In this document: piece by piece, positions 63,759 through 64,000 of the stretch
Numbering within the stretch: the first letter of the stretch is position 1
Layout of the letters: each line of letters starts with the position of its first letter
NCBI RefSeq assembly: GCF_018885265.1
Contig: NZ_CP076538.1
Coordinates: 4,562,001 to 4,626,000 of the forward strand
Direction of reading: 5' to 3'
Source: Amycolatopsis aidingensis
GTDB taxonomy: Bacteria > Actinomycetota > Actinomycetes > Mycobacteriales > Pseudonocardiaceae
Length of the DNA stretch: 64,000 bases
The notes under the pieces: generated by a model
Told to the model about the DNA's origin: nothing
Database searches by the model: none
What the model saw: the letters and a program-made list of their open reading frames with translations, nothing else
Program-made: the position numbers and the translations under genes

Positions 63759-64000
63759 ACCGCACAGCTCGCCTCCACCCAGAACCGGGTGTCGTCGGCG
63801 AGGGTGTGCAGGCGGACCTCCGGGTGCGCGGGCCGGGGCGGTTCGGCCCCTGGCCGGTCGGTCACCACACTCACCCGTACCCGGTCGCCGTACAGCAGGG
63901 TGACCCGTGCCGCGTGCCGGGTGGTGGCCAGCGCCGCGAGGATCGGGTCGGTCAGGGCCCTGCGCACCTCCACCGGCAGCGGACGCCCCTGCCCCCGCAC
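63725..64000 (-). CDS. Partial protein, possibly a sensor-kinase C-terminus (runs off the window)
   Basis: The last 91 codons of a minus-strand gene cut by the right edge. LPVEVRRALTDPILAALATT, then RHAARVTLLYGDRVRVSVVT, resembles the start of a histidine-kinase-type ATPase domain (N box region), but no G boxes are seen and the rest ends WVEASCAVHSSSSPISPS. Convergent overlap with a response regulator supports a kinase, but the match is weak. It could equally be an unrelated actinobacterial protein. Confidence 0.4.
   Translation of the reverse strand: MRGQGRPLPVEVRRALTDPILAALATTRHAARVTLLYGDRVRVSVVTDRPGAEPPRPAHPEVRLHTLADDTRFWVEASCAVHSSSSPISPS

Overview
The window is very GC-rich actinomycete DNA, with heavy GTG start usage, GGAGG-type ribosome sites, an SsgA/SsgB-like sporulation regulator, SARP and NB-ARC/TPR regulators, type VII secretion substrates and IS110/IS5 elements. 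Gene content points to a filamentous actinobacterium, most likely Pseudonocardiaceae. That placement is inferred from gene content, not from a marker phylogeny.

1-13.0 kb: after the 5' end of thrS comes an exopolysaccharide locus. It has a polyprenyl sugar-phosphate transferase (11412-12962), two GT4 glycosyltransferases, a Wzy/WaaL-type polymerase or ligase, a Wzx-like flippase and a Wzz/BY-kinase-like chain-length protein with a degenerate Walker A. It also has a CDP-alcohol phosphotransferase overlapping its cytidylyltransferase (probably adding a phospho-alcohol), a secreted beta-propeller, and an out-of-place kynureninase. 13.4-14.8 kb is core: tRNA-Val(CAC), an ssgB-like gene, then tRNA-Gly(GCC), tRNA-Cys(GCA) and tRNA-Val(GAC).

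14.7-43.1 kb: the 3' half of tRNA-Val(GAC) and its terminator recur at 30464 and 42963, and copies 2 and 3 share another 78 bp on their left. This marks two tandem tRNA-integrated islands. Island 1 (about 14.8-30.5 kb) carries a decayed tyrosine integrase next to the tRNA, IS remnants, an intact IS5-type element outline, many broken genes, an intact VanX-like dipeptidase, a TetR gene with a palindromic operator, two secreted hydrolases sharing an apparently identical 710-bp 3' block, and a 1000-aa SARP regulator. A second, decayed hydrolase-SARP pair lies at 17.5-19.8 kb. Island 2 (about 30.5-43.0 kb) carries a carbamoyltransferase cut off at the att site, an exporter, a wrecked NRPS A-PCP-TE tail, an XRE/NB-ARC/TPR regulator, a nucleoside hydrolase, another MFS exporter, two miniature peptide genes ending in DKIW, a membrane diguanylate cyclase and an SDR.

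43.1-64 kb: more accessory DNA. It holds a PucR regulator divergent from a secreted lipase and beta-helix operon, a headless TetR next to a frameshifted CrtI-like oxidoreductase, and an Old Yellow Enzyme gene split by an IS110 element (with a possible bridge-RNA region). Next are an EspC-like/WXG100-CHAP type VII pair, an FAD monooxygenase coupled to a DHA2 exporter, an XRE/NB-ARC/TPR regulator, a large STAND NTPase with an amyloid-like N-terminal motif, a double carboxymuconolactone-decarboxylase-like protein, and a LuxR-type response regulator convergent with a partial, possibly kinase-like gene.

The standout observations are the tandem tRNA-Val islands, the tiny DKIW peptide genes, and the STAND NTPase with the glycine-rich N-terminal motif. 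Frameshift calls come from reading one sequence, so sequencing error cannot be excluded for single-base cases.
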